Shown: positions 16,793 through 26,833, numbered from the stretch's first letter. The stretch: 64,000 bases of DNA from Bacillus sp. S/N-304-OC-R1 (GCF_019749375.1 NZ_JACWFE010000009.1:62001-126000), one strand, 5' to 3'. The notes: generated by a model from the sequence alone, not told the origin. Made by a program: numbers and translations.

Positions 16793-17482
16793 ATGAAATT
16801 AGTAAAAGGGCGTATGGACGAAAGCATCCTCGTCTGTGTGTACTATGGTCCAAATGGTGAACGTCTAATTCAACGCGGCTGTAAAATTGCAGGAATGCTT
16901 GACTGTCCACTCTATATTTTGACCATCGATCCGTTACCCTTTGATGAACTGGATGCAGAGAAATCAGATTATATTACTAGATGGAAACAAATCGCTGAAC
17001 AACATGGCATTGAGGAATTTATTCTAAAAGATAATGATAAGCGTCCTGTAGCAAAGGTGATTGCAGAGGTTGCTCGCGAAAAACATATTACCCAAATTAT
17101 TCTTGGACAAACCGCTCAAAGTCGATGGGAGCAAATTGCAAAGGGCTCCATCATCAACTCCCTATTGCGTGAAATTCCTTTTGTCGATCTGCACATCGTT
17201 TCTGTTTCAAGATCCTTAAGAGATCAAGAGGGGCTGTTTGACAAAGGTGTCCGTGCATACCTGGTTAAGGAAGATAATTTCTATCGTCTAAGCTTTAATC
17301 ATACGAAAGACGTCGATTATGAAGGCATTTTCTTTAAAGAACAAGGAACCGATTTTAATAATGGTGTTTTCAAATTTATGAAAGACAAAGAAACACTTCA
17401 AGTTGTTGTCACCGAGGACATTGTTAGAGAACTAAAAAATGTCAGAATGACTGAGCCGATAGATACTAACAGCAATTCATAA
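16793..17482 (+). CDS. Universal stress protein-like, resembling the KdpD USP domain
   Basis: A 229-residue soluble protein. Residues about 8-145 form a UspA-type alpha/beta domain starting MDESILVCVYYGPNGERLIQRG; the wording (ILVCV..GPN.ERLI.RG..IA) is like the cytoplasmic USP domain of the KdpD potassium sensor. The domain ends with the nucleotide-loop region LGQTAQSRWEQIAKGSIINSLL. The C-terminal 80 residues have no recognisable family. It is divergent from the mrp operon with 128 nt between, so it may respond to or adjust cation homeostasis; this is inference. RBS AGGTG. Confidence 0.7.
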   Translation: MKLVKGRMDESILVCVYYGPNGERLIQRGCKIAGMLDCPLYILTIDPLPFDELDAEKSDYITRWKQIAEQHGIEEFILKDNDKRPVAKVIAEVAREKHITQIILGQTAQSRWEQIAKGSIINSLLREIPFVDLHIVSVSRSLRDQEGLFDKGVRAYLVKEDNFYRLSFNHTKDVDYEGIFFKEQGTDFNNGVFKFMKDKETLQVVVTEDIVRELKNVRMTEPIDTNSNS

Positions 17483-17498
17483 CTTCAAATACTCTATG

Positions 17499-17535
17499 AC
17501 ACTTCCGAATTTTTTGCGGAAGTGTTTTTGTTTTT
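17499..17535 (+). terminator. Terminator of the stress protein gene
   Basis: ACACTTCCG / CGGAAGTGT with loop AATTTTTTG followed by TTTTGTTTTT. Confidence 0.88.
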
Positions 17536-17780
17536 CAAAAATTGAATATTGGCCAAAAGTGGATTTTTACGCTTTTCTAATGTTACATAAAAATAACTTA
17601 TCAAAAAATAAGTAACATTACAATCAATAAATACTCGGAATTAGACAAAAAAATACAGCCTCTATAAAGTGAAACTGTCTTAAGAAGGTGTTTTCTAACC
17701 TTTCTAAGGCTATTGCAAACCAATATGAAAAAATTTTTTCACTTGAGAAATATTGAGTATTCTTGTAGGCCTGCTACTGA

Positions 17781-17975
17781 TATTGGACAGCTTTGGGTAC
17801 TTATTATGAAAAGTTGTCCAATAAACCCTTTTATTGGACACGCATTGCTATTTTCTAAAAAAGCTGTCCGATAAACACTCTTTATTGGACAACTTCGGGA
17901 ACTTTTTCTAAAAACTGTCCGATAAGGAGTGTTTATTGGACAAATCAGTCCATTTTAGTTAAAAGTTGTCCGATA
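17781..17975. repeat. Intergenic inverted-repeat array A (4 modules, 51-nt period)
   Basis: Four modules, each TATTGGACA, a 24-25-nt spacer, then TGTCCAATA or TGTCCGATA. Left arms start at 17781, 17832, 17883 and 17934, an exact 51-nt step. The 8-9-nt linkers (such as AACCCTTT) extend the arms into tight 11-bp hairpins such as TGTCCAATAAA / TTTATTGGACA. Spacer sequences diverge here. It lies between two convergent genes, each with its own terminator. It uses the same arms as the array at 29365-29662. Confidence 0.9.
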
Positions 17976-17994
17976 CAAAACCTGCTCAAATATA

Positions 17995-18027
17995 AAAAGA
18001 GCGCTAAACACGAAGTTTTAGCGCTCC
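17995..18027 (-). terminator. Terminator of the RsbM-like gene
   Basis: Minus strand GAGCGCTAAAAC / GTTTAGCGCTC with loop TTCGT followed by TTTTTATATTTG. Confidence 0.9.
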
Positions 18028-18057
18028 TCTCTATAGTTCTTCCAATCAATCTTTTAG

Positions 18058-18882
18058 CTATTTTCGATTCTTTTTTCTAAAAATTTTCTCGATAGGATTA
18101 AAGTCTTCAAAGCTTTTGATATCTGTTCGAATGGATTCTTTGCTGCCAAGTCCAAGGAATCCCCCCGGACTAAGACTCTCGTTAAACAGATGGAAGACCC
18201 GAGCTTGCAAATCCACATTAAAATATATTAAGACGTTCCGGCAGACGATCACATGAAACTCATTAAACGACCGATCTGTTACTAAGTTATGTTGGGCAAA
18301 GACGACATGTTTCAGTAAATCTGGGTTTAAATAGGCTGCCTCACAGTCGGCTGTATAATATTCAGAAAACGACTTCTTTCCACCGGCCAACAGATAATTC
18401 TTTGTATAAAGCTGCATTTTTTGCAGAGGAATTATTCCTCGTTCTGCTTTAGCGAGCACGTTTTCATTCATATCAGTAGCATAGATTTTGGTCTTAGAAC
18501 CAAGACCCTCTTCCTCCATCAAGATGGCCATCGAATAAACCTCTTCCCCTGTCGAGCATCCGGCATGCCAGATTCTAATTTCAGGCAGGTCCTTCAATAG
18601 CGCCACGACCTCGTTTCGAAAAGCCTTAAAGAAGGCAGGATCCCTAAACATTTCAGTCACATTAATCGAAAAATCGCTTAATATCTTATTTAAATAAGCT
18701 TCGTCGTGAATAATTTTCTCTGTTAAGCTCGTAATACTAGATAGTCTTTCTAGACTTAATCGATTTTGCACCCTTCTCATGATGGAGGACTTCATATATT
18801 GCCTAAAATCATAGCCTGATAGACGAAAAATCGCTAATAACAAAAGCTCCAGCTCTACATCCTCTTTATTTATCCTAAACAT
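18058..18882 (-). CDS. CheR-type SAM methyltransferase (RsbM-like)
   Basis: About 274 residues: an N-terminal CheR helical domain (GYDFRQYMKSSIMRRVQNRL) and a C-terminal SAM-binding domain with motif I IWHAGCSTGEEVYSMAI, acidic loop YATDMN and the CheR segment VIVCRNVLIYFN. CheR enzymes methylate receptor glutamates. In B. cereus RsbM methylates the kinase RsbK and restrains SigB activation; here the adjacent upstream gene is an RsbK-like kinase, 27-110 nt away on the same strand. The start is uncertain: ATG 18882 gives the family-like N-terminus, while the frame is open to ATG 18963 and neither has a strong ribosome site. Confidence 0.88.
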   Translation of the reverse strand: MFRINKEDVELELLLLAIFRLSGYDFRQYMKSSIMRRVQNRLSLERLSSITSLTEKIIHDEAYLNKILSDFSINVTEMFRDPAFFKAFRNEVVALLKDLPEIRIWHAGCSTGEEVYSMAILMEEEGLGSKTKIYATDMNENVLAKAERGIIPLQKMQLYTKNYLLAGGKKSFSEYYTADCEAAYLNPDLLKHVVFAQHNLVTDRSFNEFHVIVCRNVLIYFNVDLQARVFHLFNESLSPGGFLGLGSKESIRTDIKSFEDFNPIEKIFRKKNRK

Positions 18883-18992
18883 TTTTTCATCATCCCATAT
18901 CTTTACTTTCCATGCGCCCTCGTTTGCTGCCAAAATTGGAACGTATCGTCCGTTTGCAATCATATACAGCAGAGTCTATTCTATTAAACTTT

Positions 18993-21776
18993 CTATGATA
19001 GCCATACACGCATGACAGACAATAACTGATCCAGCTTTAACGGCTTGCTTATATAATCTGATGCCCCGGCTTCAATACATTTTCGGCGATCATAGTTCAT
19101 TGCTTTTGCAGTTAAGGCTATGATTGGAATCTCTTGATATTGTTCAAGGTCACGTATTCTTCTCATTGTTTCATAGCCATCCATGACCGGCATCATAATA
19201 TCCATTAGTACAATATCTATTTTCTCTTCCTGCCCAATCGTCTCTAAACACTCCATCCCATTTTCGGCTGTTAGCACGTGCATCCCTTCTTTTTCAAGGG
19301 CGTTTTTGATGACGTAAATATTTCGATGGTCATCATCCACAACAAGAACTGATTTTCCTTGTAATACCGTGTCAGATGGAAGATCATCCAGAGCATTCAT
19401 CGGCAAGGTTTCTGTAGACCTTTCTGTAATCATGTCTAAGTCCTTAGCAGAAGCTGCCTCAGCATGAATCGTTTGTTGGAAGGTTTCCTGCAATCCTTCA
19501 GGCAAGCTTGGAATAAATAAAGTGAAGCTGCTTCCTTTTCCTTCTTCACTTTCTACTTTACATACCCCGCCAAGCAGCTGCGCAAACTCTTTTGTGATGG
19601 ATAATCCTAGCCCTGTTCCGCCATACTTTCTCATTGTGGCTCCATCCACTTGCTGAAAAGCTTCAAATATCTCTTCCTGCTTCTCTGTCGGAATGCCGAT
19701 TCCCGTATCAGATACGACTACTTTTAGCCAAGTATCTGAGCAATTCGCTTGAGGTAAATTGTTGATTTCATGGCTATGTGCCTTTTCAAATATAACATCA
19801 ACAGAACCTTCTTCTGTAAATTTGAAGGCATTTGACAGCAGGTTTTTAATCATTTGCTGGAGACGCTGTTCATCAGTAAAAATTGCTGCAGGCGCGTCTT
19901 CACTAAGTGTAACGGAGAATTCAAGATTCTTCTTTTTAGCCAATTGGATAAAGTTCCTTTCTAGCCGCTCCGCAAAGTCACTCATATTCACTTCCTCAAA
20001 GTGAATCTCCAGCTTTCCAACCTCGACTTTAGAAAGGTCCAGTATATCATTGATTAAATCAAGCAAGTCCTGACCTGATGAATGTATCACCTTCGTAAAC
20101 TCAACTTGTTCATCAGTGAGACCATGATTCCCATCATCAATTAACATTTCCGAAAGTAATAGAATACTATTTAATGGAGTTCGTAGCTCATGAGACATGT
20201 TCGCAAGGAATTCAGTTTTATACTTAGAGCTTTGCATTAACTCTCTCGCCTTTTCTTCAAGTGCTTCCTTAGCAGTTCTAAGCTCCTCCGATTTCAATTC
20301 CGCATCCTTCGTACGCTCTTCCAATTGCTCATTGATCATACGCAGCTCTTCGGCTTGAGTCTGGAGTTCCTCAGATTGTGATTGCAGCTCTTCCGATTGA
20401 GTCTGCAATTCCTCAGATTGCATTTGCAGTTCTTCTGTCTTTGCTTGTGAATCCTCGAGAAGACGAGCGATTTCCATTCTTCCTAATATGTTTGTAATAG
20501 CAATTCCGAAAGTATCAAGAACTTCCTCTAACAGCTTTAATTGTGTCGATGAAAAATCGGAAAGAGCGGCTAATTCTACAATGGCCACGACCTCATCTTT
20601 TATTAAAACAGGTGCCATTAATATACTTCTTGGTCCTACACTTCCCAATCCAGTCGTAATCAGCTTATAGTCATTTGGAACGTCATTAAGAAGCAATACT
20701 CTCTTATCTATTGCACATTGCCCTACTAATCCTTCGCCATCGTAGAAATACTCTCTTCCCGCTCCGTGTTTTCCTTCCGCGTAAGAAGCAATTTTTCGAT
20801 AGATCGTTTTTCCTTTCTCTGTTTCTTTTATATAGAAAACACCCATATTTGCATTTACAGCACGAGATAATTGATTAATAAACTCTTCTCCTAGTGAATG
20901 GATGTTGACATGCTGGCTATATAGATGGACGATTTCGGCTGAATGCGTATTGATCCAATTTTGTTCTGTTATTTCAGCAACATATTTACCTTCCTTTTCG
21001 TTATAGACTTCTAATGAAGACGCCATAGAATTAAAGGATTTTGCTATCTCACCAAATTCGTCTTTTGTCTGTATATCAATTCTTGGAAGGTTGGACAGTT
21101 TTTTATAATCCACTTGATTTAGAGCTTTAAGTATTTTTGTCATAATTTTTGATGTGCTTCTAATTAGAGACAGTGTCGCAATGACCATCATAATTAGAGC
21201 AAACGAAACAGCAGCAATTAGAACCATGACGAGCTGTGCATGTGTTTTCGTTGCACTGAGAAACGATTGATCCATTAATGATTCCTGATATTGTATAAAT
21301 TCATTTAGATCATGCAGCAGCTGGTCTCGATTGAGTCTTTCCTTATCATATACAGACTCTAATTCGTCAAATTCCCCATTCTTAAATTTATTCAAAAACT
21401 CTGTTTCCATATGGTTATAAGATGCATAGCTCGCTTCAATCTGCTGCAAAAGGACTCTTCCTCTATTTGTATTGACCGTGCCCTCTAGCTCCACCATTTG
21501 ATTAAAGATCCCTTTTTCATTTTCCTTTAAAGACTCTTCAACAATCTCTGGATTCATTTTATCTTTAACAATAATCATCCTTAGAAGCTGACGGTCTGTC
21601 TGATCGAATAATGTCCTAATTTCAGTTACTTGATTTACTTTATAATAGCGATCCTTAACAATCTCTAGCATATTCGCTTTTATTATATTTGCCATAAATA
21701 GAATGACAAACATCAATAGAAGCATAAAAAAAACAGTTAAGCCTAAATTAAGATATTGCTTCTTTTTATAACTCAC
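18993..21776 (-). CDS. Hybrid sensor histidine kinase with CHASE3, HAMP, GAF and receiver (RsbK-like)
   Basis: A 927-residue protein. Two membrane segments (about 10-32 and 183-207) flank an extracellular helical CHASE3-type domain; HAMP, then GAF (about 285-435), a long coiled coil with heptads of the type QSEELQT (about 440-515), HisKA with SHELRTPLNS (His near 529), HATPase with NLLSNAFKF and GTGLGLSI, and a C-terminal receiver with LMDIMMPVMDG. This is the layout of B. cereus RsbK, which phosphorylates the PP2C regulator RsbY. The neighbouring CheR gene supports that. Start GTG at 21776 with AAGGAGG at 8 nt. No SigB operon is in the window. Confidence 0.9.
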   Translation of the reverse strand: MSYKKKQYLNLGLTVFFMLLLMFVILFMANIIKANMLEIVKDRYYKVNQVTEIRTLFDQTDRQLLRMIIVKDKMNPEIVEESLKENEKGIFNQMVELEGTVNTNRGRVLLQQIEASYASYNHMETEFLNKFKNGEFDELESVYDKERLNRDQLLHDLNEFIQYQESLMDQSFLSATKTHAQLVMVLIAAVSFALIMMVIATLSLIRSTSKIMTKILKALNQVDYKKLSNLPRIDIQTKDEFGEIAKSFNSMASSLEVYNEKEGKYVAEITEQNWINTHSAEIVHLYSQHVNIHSLGEEFINQLSRAVNANMGVFYIKETEKGKTIYRKIASYAEGKHGAGREYFYDGEGLVGQCAIDKRVLLLNDVPNDYKLITTGLGSVGPRSILMAPVLIKDEVVAIVELAALSDFSSTQLKLLEEVLDTFGIAITNILGRMEIARLLEDSQAKTEELQMQSEELQTQSEELQSQSEELQTQAEELRMINEQLEERTKDAELKSEELRTAKEALEEKARELMQSSKYKTEFLANMSHELRTPLNSILLLSEMLIDDGNHGLTDEQVEFTKVIHSSGQDLLDLINDILDLSKVEVGKLEIHFEEVNMSDFAERLERNFIQLAKKKNLEFSVTLSEDAPAAIFTDEQRLQQMIKNLLSNAFKFTEEGSVDVIFEKAHSHEINNLPQANCSDTWLKVVVSDTGIGIPTEKQEEIFEAFQQVDGATMRKYGGTGLGLSITKEFAQLLGGVCKVESEEGKGSSFTLFIPSLPEGLQETFQQTIHAEAASAKDLDMITERSTETLPMNALDDLPSDTVLQGKSVLVVDDDHRNIYVIKNALEKEGMHVLTAENGMECLETIGQEEKIDIVLMDIMMPVMDGYETMRRIRDLEQYQEIPIIALTAKAMNYDRRKCIEAGASDYISKPLKLDQLLSVMRVWLS

Positions 21777-21903
21777 TGAATATGCCTCCTTCTTGATGAA
21801 ATAAATATTGAATAAGATGAATAATAAGTACGTTTAAATGCAGTTTATATGTATGAAAGCTGCCGGAAGCTAGATTCATAAGCATCCCGGCAACTTCTAG
21901 GCA

Positions 21904-24621
21904 TTACTGTTTTTGATATATCTCTTCATCGGAAGTTGTCATCCATTCAAGCTGAAGAAGCTTAAGCTGGAATAAAGTGATTGGATCACGGTATAATTCT
22001 GGATTTTCTCGTATTTCCTGCAATGACACTTTACTTTCTTCAATTTGTCTGCCAGATTCACTAACTGCTTCCTGCAACTCAGTAATTGGCGGACTGAAAA
22101 ACATACTGACATCCCGATCAATTGACTTTTCAAAAAGCTCGAATGGGTGGAAGAATTGTTCTGCAACCTCTTCAGCTGCTTCACTATAATCTTCATTCTC
22201 AATATATTGTTTATATTTTGTATAGATTAATGATTTATTTTGCTGAAGTGCACCGAGCAGCCTTCCTGCGCTTTTTAATAAGAATTGTGACGGTGTAAAA
22301 CGATTTAATATATTGATATTTTCTAATTGCACATTCCCTCTCGTCATCCGATCCGCGTCTCTTCTCCAGTCATCAAGCACTTTAAAGTCACAGGCAAGAA
22401 TTAATTTATCCTCCTCATAGAGTTCATTAAATCCTGCTCCCATTTCATTCAGAAATCCTTGAGCTCCATTAAATTCCCCGGTTGCTTCATCAATCCATTG
22501 ATGAATGGCCGTATGAAAGACTGGCAAAATAGTTTCGTTCAAATGCTGGCGGATACGATTATTCATTTCAGCATTTAGGTGAATATGAACTTTTCCAAAA
22601 TCACTTTCCTCATCAATTAAATCAGAACTATCCTTCAGCAGCTCCGGAATATCTTGCATAAGCTGAAGTTTGATATCGTCCTTTATTTTCGTAAACGATT
22701 TCTTCATGATTCGGATTTTATCTTCCTCTAAATCGCGTAATTGATTCGTTGCTCCGGATAATTTTGTAACCATATCTTCATTCCATTTAATGGATTCAAT
22801 ATAGCCATTCTCCATTTCAACGCGTCTTTCCAATAAAAACTTAATCGTCTTGCGAATATAGTGCTGAACTTTAGACGTTCTCTTCTCCTCAAGCTTTTTG
22901 CTGCTGCCTATTGACACTAAGAAATGAGCTAACGAATCTAAATGTTCATTACGCCCTGAAAAGGCAAATAGCTGAGCTTTAGGAAAATACGTATTTACTT
23001 TTGAAGCTGCAAGATCGATTACATCCTGATTCAGTCCATATGGGCCAGCTTCATTTAACAGGAAGTGAATAGGAAGATCTGGTGCCTGCTCTCGGATCTT
23101 CACAAGAATTTCAAGCTCATCCTCTGTTAAAACCTTTTTAGCATTTAAGACAAACAGCAGACTATCGGCAAATTGCAAATATTGGAACACATCATTCCTG
23201 AATCTGTTAACTCCTGATATACCTGGTGTTTGAATGAAAGCAAGCTGCTTTTCATGCAGGATAGACATAGGCTTTTTATATAAAATCACCGTTTGAGTGC
23301 TTTCATCGATGTCCGATAAATGAGCAAGCTCTCTTTCTCCTTCATCAGAGATTTCCCGTAATTCCATTTCCTGATCATCTTTAAAGAAGATAGTTGAGGA
23401 AATAGAGTCATTGATTACTTTTTCCCCTATCAGCTCATTCATAAAACCTGATTTCTCATTACCAGCTGCCCCGGCAATTAATAAGTAAGGAGCACGAAGA
23501 TCTAAAAGCTCCTTCACCATCCATTCAAAGCGGTACCCAATCTCAATCCCATTTTGCCGAGCCCAGGTAATGACAGACTTAAACAACTGGAAACCGTCTT
23601 CTAACCCATTACCGTAACGTAAAGATTCACTGATCTTCTTCTCGGCTAAACTAATGGATGAGTGCTCGATACTTGTCGGGAAAATTTCACTCCATGCTAG
23701 AGCAGAAGCCGCAGCCATTAAAGAAAAAGATGAATCCGCAATCTTCACCCAATTACTTAAATGATTTGGAATTAGATGTGAGATTTCCCTTATTAGTTTC
23801 TTTCCATTGATTAATTCAAAATATGTATCATGGTAAACGACAGAAAGCTCCTTCCACGTATGGGTACTGCCACCCTCCATATGCAAAAGAATATGATTAA
23901 ACTCTTTAATCCAAGTAAAATATAATTCTCCATGCTGATAATGCTTCCATAAAGCAACAGCCAGCTTCTCAAATCTTGCCAAGTCTGCTTTAAATAAAGC
24001 AACAAATGCCTCAGTAAAATAATCAGGCTCTATTTTTCTAACCTTGCCTTCCTCTGCATAAGTTTGGAGTGTATCAAACCAGAATAGATCTCCAGTACGA
24101 ATTCCTTCATTAACTGACAGTTCAATCGCATTTTTCCAATCCTGATGCTTTTCAAAAAAATCTTTCGCGATGCTTGTTACATTTGGATAGTCTGGGTTTA
24201 ATGCAACAGCCTCTTTAATGGCCTCAACTGCTAAATCTAGCTTTCCTAATGCAACATAGACAGAAAACAGCTGCAATAGAACTTCAATTTTCAAAGTACC
24301 TGAATCCGATTGTATGGACTGGTACAGCTCCTCAGCTGTCGTAAGAATTTCCAATTTGAAATAAGCGTCAGCCATATTTTTCTTTGCCCACGGCTCAAGC
24401 TCATTATTAATATTTTCCCATTTAAAAATGGCTGCCTCAAAATCACTGTGGTGGAAGTAAACCTCAGCTTGAGCAAAGCGAATTAAAGAGAGATCGGATA
24501 TCGCTTTTTGCTGCTCTTCCATATAAAGTTCGCCTAGTGCTTTTATAGGATGTACATCCTCTTTGCCTTCGACGATTGTTTTATAATACATTTTCCTTAT
24601 TAGCTGTTCATCTATTGTCAT
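21904..24621 (-). CDS. TPR-containing protein with degenerate dynamin-like GTPase domain
   Basis: About 905 residues, function unknown. The first part (residues about 20-200) is a row of TPR-like helical repeats (FAQAEVYFHHSDFEAAIFKWENI, KLDLAVEAIKEAVALNPDYPN). A central GTPase-like domain follows, but its motifs are eroded: the P-loop reads AGAAGNEKSGFMNEL with Glu where Gly is expected before Lys-Ser, the G3 element is IQTPGISG (Gln for Asp) and the G4 position is FLLNEAGP. The C-terminal 300 residues are helical, as in dynamin-like stalks. ATG 24621 is chosen because GGGGGTAGC precedes it; the frame is open 50 codons further. It follows upstream of, and in line with, the RsbK-like gene. 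Confidence 0.7.
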   Translation of the reverse strand: MTIDEQLIRKMYYKTIVEGKEDVHPIKALGELYMEEQQKAISDLSLIRFAQAEVYFHHSDFEAAIFKWENINNELEPWAKKNMADAYFKLEILTTAEELYQSIQSDSGTLKIEVLLQLFSVYVALGKLDLAVEAIKEAVALNPDYPNVTSIAKDFFEKHQDWKNAIELSVNEGIRTGDLFWFDTLQTYAEEGKVRKIEPDYFTEAFVALFKADLARFEKLAVALWKHYQHGELYFTWIKEFNHILLHMEGGSTHTWKELSVVYHDTYFELINGKKLIREISHLIPNHLSNWVKIADSSFSLMAAASALAWSEIFPTSIEHSSISLAEKKISESLRYGNGLEDGFQLFKSVITWARQNGIEIGYRFEWMVKELLDLRAPYLLIAGAAGNEKSGFMNELIGEKVINDSISSTIFFKDDQEMELREISDEGERELAHLSDIDESTQTVILYKKPMSILHEKQLAFIQTPGISGVNRFRNDVFQYLQFADSLLFVLNAKKVLTEDELEILVKIREQAPDLPIHFLLNEAGPYGLNQDVIDLAASKVNTYFPKAQLFAFSGRNEHLDSLAHFLVSIGSSKKLEEKRTSKVQHYIRKTIKFLLERRVEMENGYIESIKWNEDMVTKLSGATNQLRDLEEDKIRIMKKSFTKIKDDIKLQLMQDIPELLKDSSDLIDEESDFGKVHIHLNAEMNNRIRQHLNETILPVFHTAIHQWIDEATGEFNGAQGFLNEMGAGFNELYEEDKLILACDFKVLDDWRRDADRMTRGNVQLENINILNRFTPSQFLLKSAGRLLGALQQNKSLIYTKYKQYIENEDYSEAAEEVAEQFFHPFELFEKSIDRDVSMFFSPPITELQEAVSESGRQIEESKVSLQEIRENPELYRDPITLFQLKLLQLEWMTTSDEEIYQKQ

Positions 24622-25146
24622 TGTGCTACCCCCGCAGAACATATTTTCACAGAATTGATATCTATATTCTAATATCAAAACAAACCGAGTAGGTCGGTCT
24701 GAACCCAAGTAGCCATACTTGATTATCCCTTTCTTGTATTCTAACAAAATATTTTTTGCAATAAATTTCATTTTTGATACATTATTGTATTCCTATGTAA
24801 CAAATTTAATAATAGGCAATAGTCCTAATACCTGTATCCTATTTCAATACCCCATTATCTAAGTTACAAACTCAATTTTTATTATTTTTGGTTCAGCCCT
24901 TACGAAAAATCGCCTCAGCAAATCATTCGAATGAAGACCGGATTTTATGGCAAGATTTCCTATGACTATTGTCATGCATGAAAAAAATTTTAAAATGTGA
25001 TCATTTGTATTCGCTCTGTATTGAAACTATTCCAGAACAACATAACTGAATCAATTCATTAGCTTATGATTGCCTCCGATTGATTTACAACCGTAATAAC
25101 AGTAAAATAAGAAATAATTACATACTTATAGAAAGGTGATACCGGT
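24622..25146. other. Divergent intergenic region between the TPR/GTPase gene and glnS
   Basis: AT-rich gap of about 525 nt. No T-box (no AGGGTGGNACCGCG) or other riboswitch is visible ahead of glnS. A promoter for glnS is listed separately. The part next to 24621 is an in-frame extension of the GTPase gene without a ribosome site. Confidence 0.5.
25080..25108 (+). promoter_or_regulatory. Probable SigA-type promoter for glnS
   Basis: TTGATT (25080-25085), 17-nt spacer, TAAAAT (25103-25108), about 35 nt before the TTG start. Confidence 0.55.
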
Positions 25147-26811
25147 TTGGAACAAAATTCGTCAAACTTTATTAAGAATATTATTATCGATGATTTGGAG
25201 TCAGGTAAACATAAAGACATTATTACTCGTTTTCCTCCCGAACCGAACGGGTATCTTCACATCGGTCATGCAAAATCCATCATCATTAACTTCGGGCTGG
25301 CAGATGAATTCAACGGAAAGACAAATTTACGATTTGATGATACCAACCCACTAAAAGAGGATCAGGAATACGTTGATTCTATTAAAGAAGATGTACAATG
25401 GCTTGGCTATGAATGGGATGACCTCCGATTTGCTTCAGATTATTTTGAAGAAATGTATAATCGTGCCGTTCTCCTTATTAAAAAAGGAAAAGCCTACGTG
25501 GACGATTTATCTCAGGAAGAAATTCGCGAGTACCGCGGAACACTAACAGAGCCTGGAAAGGAAAGTCCATACCGCAGCCGTTCCGTAGAGGAAAATTTGG
25601 ATTTATTCCAACGTATGCGTAATGGAGAATTCGAAAACGGCAGTAAAGTGCTTCGTGCAAAAATCGATATGGCATCACCGAATTTAAATATGCGTGATCC
25701 TGTCATTTATCGTATTGCACATGCTACACACCATAATACTGGTGATAAATGGTGCATCTATCCAATGTATGCCTTTGCTCATCCGCTAGAGGATGCGATT
25801 GAGGATGTAACTCACTCTATTTGTACGACTGAATTCGAGGATCAGCGCCCACTTTATAATTGGGTTGTGGAAGAATGCGAAATGGAAAGCAAGCCACAGC
25901 AAATTGAATTCGGACGTCTTAACATTACAAACACAGTAATGAGTAAGCGCAAGCTAAAGCAGCTTGTGGATGAAGGCTATGTAGACGGCTGGGACGACCC
26001 TCGCATGCCAACCATTTCTGGTCTTAGAAGAAAAGGATTTACACCTGGAGCCATCCGTGAATTCGTTAAAGCTACTGGTATCTCAAAGGGATCTGGTGCA
26101 GTTGATGAAGCGATGCTTGAGCATTTCGTAAGAGAAGATTTAAAGCTTACTTCTCCTCGTACAATGGGTGTATTGAATCCGCTTAAAGTGGTAATCACTA
26201 ACTACCCAGAAGATCAAGTTGAAATGCTGGATGCAGAGATTAACCCAGAAAATCCAGAAATGGGTATGAGGCAAATTCCTTTCTCTAGGGAAATTTATAT
26301 TGAGCAGGATGACTTCATGGAAAATCCGCCGAATAAATATTTCCGTCTCTTCCCTGGAAACGAAGTTCGTCTGAAGCATGCTTATTTTATTAAATGCAAC
26401 GATGTGATCAAAGACGAAAACGGCAATGTAATTGAAATTCATTGCACCTATGATCCTGAAACGAAAAGCGGAACAGGATTTACAGGCCGCAAAGTAAAAG
26501 GAACGATTCATTGGGTAGAAGCTACAAATGCTGTCCCTGCTGAGTTCCGTTTATATGAGCCATTAATTCTAGATTCAGAATTAGAGGCGGAAGCTGAAGG
26601 CAATGAAGAAAAAACATTCTTAGATTTTGTTAATCCGAAATCACTTGAAATTGTCCAAGGCTTTATCGAGCCTAATTTAAAGGATGTTAAGCCTCAGGAT
26701 AAATTCCAATTTTTCCGTCATGGCTATTTTAATGTGGATCCAAAGCATTCAAGTGCAGAAAAACCAGTCTTTAACCGGATTGTTTCATTAAAGAGTTCGT
26801 TTAAACTATAG
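25147..26811 (+). CDS. glnS: Glutaminyl-tRNA synthetase
   Basis: Class I synthetase of 554 residues charging tRNA-Gln with glutamine. The catalytic HIGH motif is in [15 protein letters not shown], the second signature is VMSKRKL, and the C-terminal half is the two-lobed beta-barrel anticodon-binding domain ending [14 protein letters not shown]. The GlnRS-specific features ([22 protein letters not shown]) distinguish it from GluRS. Start TTG at 25147 after AAAGGTGATACCGGT. Most Bacillus make Gln-tRNA through GluRS and GatCAB, so a GlnRS is uncommon and suggests acquisition by transfer. It probably forms an operon with the next two genes. Confidence 0.95.
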   Translation: MEQNSSNFIKNIIIDDLESGKHKDIITRFPPEPNGYLHIGHAKSIIINFGLADEFNGKTNLRFDDTNPLKEDQEYVDSIKEDVQWLGYEWDDLRFASDYFEEMYNRAVLLIKKGKAYVDDLSQEEIREYRGTLTEPGKESPYRSRSVEENLDLFQRMRNGEFENGSKVLRAKIDMASPNLNMRDPVIYRIAHATHHNTGDKWCIYPMYAFAHPLEDAIEDVTHSICTTEFEDQRPLYNWVVEECEMESKPQQIEFGRLNITNTVMSKRKLKQLVDEGYVDGWDDPRMPTISGLRRKGFTPGAIREFVKATGISKGSGAVDEAMLEHFVREDLKLTSPRTMGVLNPLKVVITNYPEDQVEMLDAEINPENPEMGMRQIPFSREIYIEQDDFMENPPNKYFRLFPGNEVRLKHAYFIKCNDVIKDENGNVIEIHCTYDPETKSGTGFTGRKVKGTIHWVEATNAVPAEFRLYEPLILDSELEAEAEGNEEKTFLDFVNPKSLEIVQGFIEPNLKDVKPQDKFQFFRHGYFNVDPKHSSAEKPVFNRIVSLKSSFKL

Positions 26812-26833
26812 GATATTTAAGGAGGAAGAAAAT

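Noticed and set aside
24772-25146. T-box leader for glnS.
   Set aside because: No T-box consensus, no specifier loop and no terminator in the region.
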